Assembly: GCF_023716565.1 (NCBI RefSeq)
Contig: NZ_CP071848.1
Coordinates: 1,178,001-1,242,000, forward strand
DNA: 64,000 nt
Source: Vibrio sp. SCSIO 43136
Lineage (GTDB): Bacteria; Pseudomonadota; Gammaproteobacteria; Enterobacterales; Vibrionaceae
Direction: 5' to 3'
The notes under the pieces are model-generated. The model made no database searches. It was not told the DNA's origin and saw nothing but the letters and a program-made list of their open reading frames with translations. Shown piece after piece: positions 55,154 through 63,110 of the stretch (positions are counted from its first letter, which is position 1; the number at the start of each line of letters is the position of its first letter). A program made the translations under genes and the position numbers.

Positions 55154-55155
55154 AA

Positions 55156-55722
55156 TTACGCTCGGTTCATATATTTGCGTTCAGTAGTATTGATTACGAT
55201 GCGGTCGCCCGTCGCAATGTACTCTGGTACTTGAACAGTAAGGCCAGTTGCAAAGCGAGCTGGCTTTGTACGAGCAGATGCTGATGCACCTTTGATTGAT
55301 GGGTCAGTATCTTCGATAACAAGCTCAACCGTTGAAGGAAGCTCTAGGCCAGCTGGCTGGTCGTTAATCAGCATCACCATAAGACCTTGAGTCTCTTCAG
55401 TGATGAACAGTAGCTCGTCTGCGATGTCTTCTTGCTTGAAGTTGAACTGAGTGTAGTCTTCGTTATCCATGAAGATGTACTCGTCACCGTCGATGTAAGA
55501 GAAAGAAACCGCACGCTTCGCTGTGTCTACTGTTTCAACAATTTCATCCGACTTGTAACGCTCATCTGCACGAGAGCCTGTTGCTAGGTCAACACAACGT
55601 AGTTTGTAGATCTTTGCACCACCACGGCCACCTGGTGTGGTGATTTCGATGTCTTTGATCAGAAGAGTTTTACCGTTTGCTGAAATCGCAAAGCCTTTTT
55701 TTAGTTCACTAGCTCTTGGCAT
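55156..55722 (-). CDS. efpL: Elongation factor P-like protein EfpL (YeiP)
   Basis: 188 aa, three-domain EF-P-like fold. The N-terminal KOW-like domain loop (TPGGRGGAK, about 29-37) has an arginine at the tip rather than the modified lysine of EF-P, which is the EfpL signature. The C-terminal end VPEYIATGDRIVINTTERKYMNRA is conserved. It relieves ribosome stalling at proline-rich motifs. A GC-rich GCGGCGCCGCCGC hairpin lies in its leader (55743-55755). Confidence 0.94.
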   Translation of the reverse strand: MPRASELKKGFAISANGKTLLIKDIEITTPGGRGGAKIYKLRCVDLATGSRADERYKSDEIVETVDTAKRAVSFSYIDGDEYIFMDNEDYTQFNFKQEDIADELLFITEETQGLMVMLINDQPAGLELPSTVELVIEDTDPSIKGASASARTKPARFATGLTVQVPEYIATGDRIVINTTERKYMNRA

Positions 55723-56236
55723 GAGATGTTCCTGTTTAAAAAGCGGCGCCGCCGCACTATCAATTTTAAATTTTCCCGATTATACAAGCTTGTTTCGAGG
55801 GAATCACTTCAAGAGCCTATTTCAGCATAAAAATTTCTGGTGTTGCGCAAGTTTTGGATTGGGCTCAACTGGTCCAATTTGTGATCTATCAATGGCTTAG
55901 CAAGACCTTATAAACTTCGTGTCTATTAACTAAACATGGGATGGAGCTCACTCTTTTGCCCAAATGTATGTGTCATTTATGAGATTGTAACTTGGCACAT
56001 ATGGAAGCTGTGCTACGGTTAAGTGTATGTTGCTTGGGAATAACACCCTGTTAACGCAGGAATAATAATTTTTATGACCAACTGACTGTGTAGTGTCTTT
56101 GTTAAACGAGCTCAATTGAGCTTGCTCTGTTCATTGGTGACTCAGCCAAATATCAAATAGTGTTTCAGCCCTAGTTGTATGAGTGTCAGGGCCGAGACGA
56201 TAAGCAACGACAGTTAGGTTTTAGGAGTGGTCTGCC
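55723..56236. other. 514-base divergent intergenic region, no gene
   Basis: Includes the efpL leader and the promoter for the type VI operon. The palindrome AGCTCAATTGAGCT (56109-56122) is perfect, about 115 bp upstream of the first gene, and might be an operator. The first gene has an AGGAG ribosome site at 56222-56226. Confidence 0.4.
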
Positions 56237-57034
56237 ATGAAGGCGTTTTTCGAAGTATATCTTCGATTGGTGATTACCGTTTGGGTAATCTTGCTGGCTG
56301 TACTTAGCTTGCTCTATCTGATGAATTACATGAAGTTCGATAGCTTGATGTCTCAGGTAGTATCTTCAAAATTGGAAGTGATAACTTCCTCAATTCACAA
56401 CTCTATTCAGCGTTCTGAGCGACTAGGGATACCCGTCGCATCTGCAACTAACCTGCGTAACGAATTTGATACTGCGCTTGCTAGAGAGCCAGACGTGATG
56501 TCTGTTTCCTACATCGATGCAACTGGCAATACCGTACTGCAAGCTGTTGCTAACAATGCTACTGCGTCAGAGATTCCTCAAGACGTTATCCGTCGAGCGC
56601 TAAATTCTAACGAAGCAAACTGGCTGTTCAGTGATGATGACGCTTTATATAGCGGGCTACAGCACTACAACGGCTTTGATGTTTTGGCTGGCAGTATCGT
56701 GGTTGAGTATGACAAGTCCGCACTGTTTGGCATCTACTCTTTGGTTCAGTTGCATTTGCTCGAAGCATCGGTGGTGATTTTTCTCACTTCCTGTTTGGTG
56801 GTGTTTTTGGTGGTGAGATTTGGATTCGGTGATATCGCGAATGTCATCAAGCTTATTCAAGGCTACTCCAAGCGTCAGGATTTGACGCAAAGCGCAAATG
56901 ACAGTGGTGAGATATCTCATCGACTGGCTGACCAAATCAAGCAAAGTGAGCAAATGAAGGACAAAGTTTCCGGTGAGCTTGATGCACTGCAAGGGATGCA
57001 GTCCAAAACGGAGGCTTCTCGATGCGAAAAGTAA
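56237..57034 (+). CDS. Membrane protein with periplasmic sensor-like domain (265 aa)
   Basis: Helix at about 10-32, then a periplasmic domain of about 140 residues with a Cache-like look (SIHNSIQRSERLGIPVASATNLRNEFDTALAREPDVMSVSYIDATGNTVLQAVANNA), a second helix at about 185-205 and a HAMP-like coiled coil (IKLIQGYSKRQDLTQSANDSGEISHRLADQIKQSEQM). It resembles the sensor half of a two-helix receptor with no output domain. It overlaps the next gene by 13 nt, whose N-terminus has the same architecture; the pair likely dimerises. No function known. Confidence 0.7.
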   Translation: MKAFFEVYLRLVITVWVILLAVLSLLYLMNYMKFDSLMSQVVSSKLEVITSSIHNSIQRSERLGIPVASATNLRNEFDTALAREPDVMSVSYIDATGNTVLQAVANNATASEIPQDVIRRALNSNEANWLFSDDDALYSGLQHYNGFDVLAGSIVVEYDKSALFGIYSLVQLHLLEASVVIFLTSCLVVFLVVRFGFGDIANVIKLIQGYSKRQDLTQSANDSGEISHRLADQIKQSEQMKDKVSGELDALQGMQSKTEASRCEK

Positions 57035-59124
57035 CTAGCCTAGCGAGCCTTATTAATAGTCGCTTGATTGGCGTGACTGTTGTCGCCGCTTTATTGGCGT
57101 CCATCTTGAGCGCTATGTATACCTTGGTTGAGTTCAACTTTTCAATCAAACCTCAACTACTTAAAAAGGCTAATGCGATTGCCTTAACGATCCATGATGA
57201 CGTTGATCTGGCGCTGAAAGCGGGGATCCCGCTTGATCAGATCGGTGGTATGGATAGCTACCTTCAAGACGAGCTTAAAAAGTACCCAGAACTGACGTTT
57301 GTGGCGATTACCACTGGTGATGAGACGGTATATCAAGTCGGCGATACTGTGCCTGATTTGACCCAAGTCGGGAAAGAGGAATTCCAGAACGTTTCGAATC
57401 AGTACCTACAAGCGGGCTTTTGGCAACGAGTACAAACAGTATTTAGTGAGTTGCCATTTATTCTTAACCTTTCTGGCAATGTTCAATCCAACAGTAATAT
57501 TTTCCAACTGCCATTGGATCGTGTAGCGCAAGGTGCGGTATTTGTTGGCTTGAGTTCGACCTATGTGCAATCGCAACTGACGGATATTTTCTTCGATATT
57601 GGCATCATTCTAATTGCGGTGCTCTTGGTCTGTTTCGAAGTAGTCATGGTGGTGGTGATGTTCTATATCTCAGGACCGCTAGAAGAGTCTGAGCGGATCT
57701 TGAAACGTCAGGCTAACGGTGACTTTACCGTTGATGAAAGGATTGCTGCACAGGGTGCAATTGGTAGTTTCGCAGAGAAACTTAACCAGAACTCGAAAGA
57801 GCTTCAAGTTAAGTACGAAAACATCAAAAACAGTTCAGTGACGGCGGATTTTGGCGACAAGCTAAAAGCGATTGCGGATAAGTTCCGACTAGAGCAGCGC
57901 TTGGGTATGCGTAATGGCGAGATTGTCGATGCTCGTATTCCTTTGTTTGTATTTTCATTTGCTGAAGAACTGCAAAAATCCTTCATGCCACTGTTTGTAG
58001 GTGAGTTTTACCAAGAAGGGTCTTGGATCTCGAAAGAGGTCATGCTTGGTTTGCCGATCTCGGTATTCATGTTTGTGATCGCAGCTTGTACTCCTTTTGC
58101 TGCCAAATGGGTTGACCGCTGGGGGCAGAAAAACCTCTTTATGGCGGGCCTTATTCCAGCAATTGCTGGCTACATTGGCTGTGCCATGGCAACAAGCAGT
58201 ATGGACATCGTCATAGCTCGTGGTGTTACAGCGTTCGGTTACGCCATGATCACGATTAGCTGCCAAAGCTATATCGCTGCGGTAGTTACGGCGGAAAACC
58301 GTGCCAAAGGTATGTCGATATTTGTTGGTGTACTAATGACGGCCACCATGTGTGGTACGGCACTGGGCGGCATTATTGCTGACCGTATTGGTTATCAACC
58401 AGTGTTTGTACTGTCTGCCATCTTAGCATGCTTTGCAGGTCTGCTGGCGTGGCGAATGTTGTCTGGTCAAGTGGATGATGCTCGTCGTAAGGCAGCTGGT
58501 GGTGGCAGCGTTTGGCTGCTGGCGAAAAACATCAAATTTGTCGCAGTCATCGTTTGTTGTGCGATTCCAGCCAAAATTATCCTGACGGGTTTCCTTTACT
58601 TCATGGTGCCGATTTACCTTGTTTCGCTCGATGCGACTCAGTCTGAAATTGGCCGTGTCATGATGATCTACTCTTTGGTGATTATCCCGCTAAGTCCAAT
58701 TGCATCGAGTATTGTCGATAAGACCCAAAAGGTGCGAGAACCTGTGGTGCTAGGAACCTTATTATCCGGCGCGATTTTGATCTCTCTCTACGGTGAAGCA
58801 TCTCTGTTTAAGGTCTTGTTGGCGGTGACTTTGATGGGCGTTGCGCATTCCATTCTTAAAGCGCCACTGATCGCTTGTGCGCTTGAAGCCTCGGAAGCGA
58901 CTCCAGAAGTTGGTCGCACCGAAGTGCTCGGTTTGCTGCGAACCGCAGAGCGTGTCGGCAGTGTAATTGGGCCTGTGTTGGTGGCTTCTTTGATAGCGTT
59001 TTATAGCTACGGGGAAACCATGGCCATTGTTGGGGCAGGGGTGTTCCTATCTGGCCTTGCGATGTTCTTCTTCTTGCGCATGCCGTCGTCTCCAAACACC
59101 AATCAGGAGGCCAGCAGCTCATGA
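57022..59124 (+). CDS. Sensor-HAMP-MFS transporter fusion
   Basis: 700 aa. Residues 1-235 repeat the architecture of the previous protein: helix, periplasmic Cache-like domain (IALTIHDDVDLALKAGIPLDQIGG), helix, HAMP-like coiled coil (EESERILKRQANGDFTVDERIAAQGAIGSFAEKL). From about 320 it becomes a 12-helix MFS transporter, with ARGVTAFGYAMITI and KWVDRWGQKNLFMAGLIPAIAGYIGCAMA in the first repeat and LGLLRTAERVGSVIGPVLVASLI in the second. Fusing a sensor directly to an MFS pump is unusual. It overlaps the next gene by 4 nt, so the sensor, transporter and binding protein likely form one system. Confidence 0.8.
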   Translation: MRKVTSLASLINSRLIGVTVVAALLASILSAMYTLVEFNFSIKPQLLKKANAIALTIHDDVDLALKAGIPLDQIGGMDSYLQDELKKYPELTFVAITTGDETVYQVGDTVPDLTQVGKEEFQNVSNQYLQAGFWQRVQTVFSELPFILNLSGNVQSNSNIFQLPLDRVAQGAVFVGLSSTYVQSQLTDIFFDIGIILIAVLLVCFEVVMVVVMFYISGPLEESERILKRQANGDFTVDERIAAQGAIGSFAEKLNQNSKELQVKYENIKNSSVTADFGDKLKAIADKFRLEQRLGMRNGEIVDARIPLFVFSFAEELQKSFMPLFVGEFYQEGSWISKEVMLGLPISVFMFVIAACTPFAAKWVDRWGQKNLFMAGLIPAIAGYIGCAMATSSMDIVIARGVTAFGYAMITISCQSYIAAVVTAENRAKGMSIFVGVLMTATMCGTALGGIIADRIGYQPVFVLSAILACFAGLLAWRMLSGQVDDARRKAAGGGSVWLLAKNIKFVAVIVCCAIPAKIILTGFLYFMVPIYLVSLDATQSEIGRVMMIYSLVIIPLSPIASSIVDKTQKVREPVVLGTLLSGAILISLYGEASLFKVLLAVTLMGVAHSILKAPLIACALEASEATPEVGRTEVLGLLRTAERVGSVIGPVLVASLIAFYSYGETMAIVGAGVFLSGLAMFFFLRMPSSPNTNQEASSS

Positions 59125-60137
59125 TGAACAAAATCTTAGTCGTGCTGGCATTGATGCTGGTCACGGCGTCAAGTTACGCAAAAACAAGCCCTTCTGTGTA
59201 CATGGTAGTATGGCGTGGCTGTGAAGAAGCGTGCCAAGGCTTTAAAGACTTTTTGACCAACAACCAATACCCGATTGACGTTATTGTGCGTGATGCCGGT
59301 CGTGACAAGTCTAAACTTGATGGTTTCTTGCAAGAGGCGATTGAGACCAAACCGGATCTGGTAGTGACTTGGGGTACATCGGTTAGCAAGGCGATCATTG
59401 GGACTCGAAGTGAGTATGGTCAGAAAACCAAGCTGGGCGATATCCCTGTCTTGTTCATGATTGTTGCCGATCCTCTTGGGGCGGATATCGTTGAGTCTAG
59501 CGATAAAACCGGTCGTCCGACCGTAGCGGGTATCCGAAACCGTATCTCAGAAGATGTGCAGATCCGTGCGATGAGAGAGTACTTTCCCGTCGACAAAATT
59601 GGCGTGATTTACTCACCAAGCGAGCTTAACTCAGTGCTCAATACCGAAAAACTAAGGGCGCTTGCGCAAGAGATGCAGTTTGAAGTCGTCGAGCAGCCAT
59701 ATCAGGTGGATGAAGCTGGAAAACCGTTACCTAATCAGATCGATGCATTGATGGCTTCTTTTGCTGAGCAGGGCGTTGACGTAGTTTATGTTGGCTCAAG
59801 CTCTTACAATCGAAGTAACAGTGATGAGTTTACTCAGACTGCGATTCGCCACGGTTTGCCTGTTGCCAGTGCTTATGAATCTATGGTGACTAAGTCTTCT
59901 GCGTTGATCTCGGTATCGAACAAATATTATTTGGTGGGTCAGCTTGCTGCAAACCAAGCGGTTAAGATCATTTTGCAAAAAGAAAAACCGGGTAACCTGC
60001 CAATTGCTGAGCTAAGTAGCTACGCAATATCGATCAACATGGATGTGGCAAGAAAACTTGCGCTTTACCCACCGATTCAACTGCTTCGATACGCCAACTT
60101 GGTCAATATCGAAGATGTTGAGCAGGGCAAGGAGTAA
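59121..60137 (+). CDS. Periplasmic substrate-binding protein (ABC_sub_bind, TrpX-like)
   Basis: 338 aa with a signal peptide (cut near ASSYAK). Type I periplasmic-binding fold: VVTWGTSVSKAIIGTRSEYG, VLFMIVADPLGADIVESS, VDVVYVGSSSYNRSNSDEF and SSALISVSNKYYLVGQLAANQAVKIILQKEKPGNLPIAEL, the PF04392 pattern (TrpX relatives). No ABC permease or ATPase is near, so it may present a ligand to the upstream sensor domains instead. Six bp before vgrG. Confidence 0.83.
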   Translation: MMNKILVVLALMLVTASSYAKTSPSVYMVVWRGCEEACQGFKDFLTNNQYPIDVIVRDAGRDKSKLDGFLQEAIETKPDLVVTWGTSVSKAIIGTRSEYGQKTKLGDIPVLFMIVADPLGADIVESSDKTGRPTVAGIRNRISEDVQIRAMREYFPVDKIGVIYSPSELNSVLNTEKLRALAQEMQFEVVEQPYQVDEAGKPLPNQIDALMASFAEQGVDVVYVGSSSYNRSNSDEFTQTAIRHGLPVASAYESMVTKSSALISVSNKYYLVGQLAANQAVKIILQKEKPGNLPIAELSSYAISINMDVARKLALYPPIQLLRYANLVNIEDVEQGKE

Positions 60138-60143
60138 ATCGCA

Positions 60144-62207
60144 ATGTATGAGTTGATTGACCCTAAAGGCGCTTACTTAGTTGTCACCGATGACAGCAAT
60201 AATGAGTTTATTGCCACCGAACTGACTGTTACTGAGCAGTTAAACGGTGAGTATGAGTGGCAAGCTGAAATCGTGGTTTCTCGCTCAACACCACAAGATT
60301 GGATCGGTGGTGAAGTTACCTGCACCGTGTATGACTTACTCGGAGGAAACCGAGATTCACTACGTCAATTCAAAGGGGTAGTGGTTAAAGCTCAATCCCA
60401 TTCACCACGTATTGATTCAAGTTACTTTGGTATTCGTATCTCAGTGAAACCTTGGTTCTCTCTGCTTGAGTTCTCTCAGTCTAACCGAGTTTTTCAAGAG
60501 CAGAACGTGCAAACCATTGTCACTTCAGTGTTTGATGATTTAGGTTTTAAGGGCAAGTACAGCGTCAAAAGTATGCCTTCAACCAAGCGTGAATATTGTG
60601 TGCAGTTTAATGAGTCAGACCTAGATTTTGTCACTCGACTGTTGGCTGAAGAAGGGGTGCACTTCTACTTCGGCAAAGATGACAAGTCAGACACCCTTTA
60701 TCTGCAAGATGCGTCCAAATCGTTCGGGCAAGATAACCTAGTCACCTTAGATTACATCGCATCAGCGTCTGGTGATTATGAAGTGATCACCAAGTGGCAG
60801 CGTGCCCATCAATTTCATTCCGCATCGGCAGAGCTCACTGCATACGACTACAACCAGTCAAAGCTTGTGACCAGTAAAGCTAAGAAGAGTAAGTACTCGT
60901 TGTCGGGCAACACCAAACTTACGCAAAGCTTTTATCCTGTGGCGAGCAAAGATGGCAGCTTTAGCGATCTTGCTTCTAATCAAGCTGAAATTTGGCGAGC
61001 GCAGCAAGACTCACAATATCATTTGGTACAAGCCGTGAGTGAGTCGACTCAATTGGCGACGGGCTTTATGTTGAAGCTGGCAGATCACCCAGTAAGCGAT
61101 GAAAAAGGCTCTTACGTGGTGAGCGCCGTTGAGTACCAATTTAAAGATGCCCAAGCGCAGGGGCTGAAATCCGACGTTTCTTTTCAATGCGTTCCTGAAG
61201 ATCAAGTTTTATACCCACCGCATCAAGACAAGCCTGTGGTTCATGGGCTGCAATCTGCTGTGGTTGCAGGTGCGACAAAAGGCGAGCCTGCAAGTGATGC
61301 CAGTGGCCGAGTTCGAATTAAATTCCATTGGGATCCAGAAACAGGGGATAAAACCAGCTGTTGGGTACGAGTTGCTCAAGCACTTGCTGGAAATGGCTAC
61401 GGACACCAGTTTTTGCCAAGGGCTGGCCAAGAGGTTCTGGTGAGCTTTATCAACGGTGACCCTGACCAACCCGTGATCGTTTCCTCAGTCTATAACAGTA
61501 CCAATAAGCCAACTTACCCGACGGCGAATAGTACCCAAAGTGGGATCAAAACTAAGCTCAGTGGTGCGGCCAATGAAATTCGTTTTGACGACAAGAAAGA
61601 TAACGAACAGCTCTATTTTGCCGCTGCAAAAGATTGGGTGAGTGAGGTGGCCAACGACCGAACAGAGACGGTCAAAGGCTTGATGAGTTTAGCGGTCACC
61701 AAAACACTGACTTACGCCATTGATGAATCTTTCACCATGACGGCGAAAAAGGGTTTTTCAATGGCCTCTGAGCAGTCATTTAGTTTTGAGATGGACGATG
61801 CGATCAGCGGCAAAGGCAAAACCATTACCTTGGAAGCTTCCGACACTCTTACGCTCAAAGTGGGCAGCAGTAAGCTGGTTATTTCTAGTAGCAAGATCGA
61901 AATCGATAGTGACAGTGTGGCAGTTTCTGGTAGTTCATCCATCAAGTTAGATGGTGGCAGCTTATCTCAATCAGGCAGTTCGGTATCGATTAAATCTGAT
62001 GGTTCATTATCTGCCAAAGGGGGAACCTCTGTGTCTTTAAGTGCAGGAACAGGTCTAACAGCCAAAGCAGGCACTACAGCGACGTTGCAGGGCTTAAATG
62101 CCAACGTGAAAGCAGATGTTTCTGCGAGTGTTAAAGGCAGCGCAACGGCAGAGCTAAGCGCCAGTGGGCAAGCGACCGTTAAAGGCGCAATTGTGATGGT
62201 GAACTGA
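60144..62207 (+). CDS. vgrG: VgrG, type VI secretion spike protein
   Basis: 687 aa, standard VgrG. gp27-like part (MYELIDPKGAYLVVTDDSNNEFIATELTVTEQLNGEYEWQAEIVVS ... FQEQNVQTIVTSVFDDLGFKGKYSV), OB domain (GRVRIKFHWDPETGDKTSCWVRVAQALAGNGYGHQFLPRAGQEVLVSFINGDPDQPVI) and a gp5-like beta-helix with serine/glycine-rich repeats to the end. No C-terminal effector extension, so cargo is likely carried through the PAAR/effector genes. Overlaps the next start by one base. Confidence 0.95.
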   Translation: MYELIDPKGAYLVVTDDSNNEFIATELTVTEQLNGEYEWQAEIVVSRSTPQDWIGGEVTCTVYDLLGGNRDSLRQFKGVVVKAQSHSPRIDSSYFGIRISVKPWFSLLEFSQSNRVFQEQNVQTIVTSVFDDLGFKGKYSVKSMPSTKREYCVQFNESDLDFVTRLLAEEGVHFYFGKDDKSDTLYLQDASKSFGQDNLVTLDYIASASGDYEVITKWQRAHQFHSASAELTAYDYNQSKLVTSKAKKSKYSLSGNTKLTQSFYPVASKDGSFSDLASNQAEIWRAQQDSQYHLVQAVSESTQLATGFMLKLADHPVSDEKGSYVVSAVEYQFKDAQAQGLKSDVSFQCVPEDQVLYPPHQDKPVVHGLQSAVVAGATKGEPASDASGRVRIKFHWDPETGDKTSCWVRVAQALAGNGYGHQFLPRAGQEVLVSFINGDPDQPVIVSSVYNSTNKPTYPTANSTQSGIKTKLSGAANEIRFDDKKDNEQLYFAAAKDWVSEVANDRTETVKGLMSLAVTKTLTYAIDESFTMTAKKGFSMASEQSFSFEMDDAISGKGKTITLEASDTLTLKVGSSKLVISSSKIEIDSDSVAVSGSSSIKLDGGSLSQSGSSVSIKSDGSLSAKGGTSVSLSAGTGLTAKAGTTATLQGLNANVKADVSASVKGSATAELSASGQATVKGAIVMVN

Positions 62208-62785
62208 TGAAGAAGATCCCTTTTACTCATGCCCACATGGTCTTAAAGCGAATGGACCTTGAGCCTAAAGAGCTTGAGAAGATCGATATTGAGATTAGCC
62301 CGCAGGCACTTGTTGAACAGTGGTTTAACGAAAAGTCCTACATATTACTTGCACAGTTTTACGCCCATGCTTTGCCTATGCGCGAAGGGCTTTGGTGGGG
62401 CAAGCTGGCACTCGATGTTCGAAAAAGTGTCTGGACAGATAAAGAGAATGCATTGCTCGGTGCCTGTGAGCACTGGGTGAGAGATCCCAATGAAGGACTG
62501 AGACGTCAAATCGAAGCGCAGCTAGACAAGTTAGAAAATGATCGAGCAGTGAGATGGCTCGGACAAGCGGTATTTTGGAGCGGGGTTGGCAGTATTGCCC
62601 CAATTGATAACCCAGTGGTAATGCCGGATGAGTCACTGTATTGCAAAGCATTAGCCGGTGCGGTGAACACCGCAGCGGCGATTCCCGAGTGGGACAAGTT
62701 TGATAGCTATTACCGCTCAATCTTTGCGATTGCCAAAGACATTGCGGACGGTGGCAGCGGTGTGATTAAAGAAGGAGTGCTGTAA
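62207..62785 (+). CDS. VgrG-linked accessory protein of unknown function (192 aa)
   Basis: Soluble, no signal. N-terminal HMVLKRMDLEPKELEKIDIEISPQALVEQWFNEKSYILLAQFYAHALPMREGLWWGKLALDV, then a conserved RRQIEAQLDKLENDRAVRWLGQAVFWSGVGSIAPIDNPVVMPDESLYCKALAGAVNTAAAI. It resembles proteins placed between vgrG and PAAR genes in other type VI clusters, likely a loader or chaperone for the effector. Start overlaps vgrG by 1 nt and the stop overlaps the PAAR start by 1 nt, supporting a shared mechanism. Confidence 0.7.
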   Translation: MKKIPFTHAHMVLKRMDLEPKELEKIDIEISPQALVEQWFNEKSYILLAQFYAHALPMREGLWWGKLALDVRKSVWTDKENALLGACEHWVRDPNEGLRRQIEAQLDKLENDRAVRWLGQAVFWSGVGSIAPIDNPVVMPDESLYCKALAGAVNTAAAIPEWDKFDSYYRSIFAIAKDIADGGSGVIKEGVL

Positions 62786-63084
62786 TGCCTTGTGCAGCTC
62801 GATTGACAGATATGCATACCTGCCCAATGCAGACACCAGGTACACCACCGATTCCCCACGTGGGAGGGCCGATTGTTGGTCCCGGTGCGCCAACGGTGCT
62901 GATTTGCAAAATGCCTGCGGCAAAAATGGGCGACTCACTAGTGTGTGTTGGTCCACCCGATAGCATTGTCAAAGGCAGTGCGACCGTTTTGATCTCTAAG
63001 ACCCCAGCAGCTCGTATGGGGGATACAACCAGTCACGGTGGTTCGATTGTTGTCGGAGCACCAACCGTACAAATCGGCGGTTAG
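62785..63084 (+). CDS. PAAR-domain spike-tip protein
   Basis: 99 aa, a single PAAR domain: MPCAARLTDMHTCPM, PHVGGPIVGPGAPTVLI, GPPDSIVKGSATVLISKTPAARMGDTTSHGGSIVVGAPTVQIGG. It sharpens the VgrG tip and can carry an effector by contact. It has no C-terminal toxin extension, so the gene following it is the obvious cargo. Confidence 0.95.
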   Translation: MPCAARLTDMHTCPMQTPGTPPIPHVGGPIVGPGAPTVLICKMPAAKMGDSLVCVGPPDSIVKGSATVLISKTPAARMGDTTSHGGSIVVGAPTVQIGG

Positions 63085-63110
63085 TTAGGAATAAGGAAAC
63101 AGGGACAGTT

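Noticed and set aside
55992..56008. TTGGCAC sequence before the type VI operon as a sigma-54 promoter
   Set aside because: The -24 TTGGCAC is clear but the downstream GC lies one base too far and the -12 TTGC is not present, so the strict sigma-54 spacing fails.
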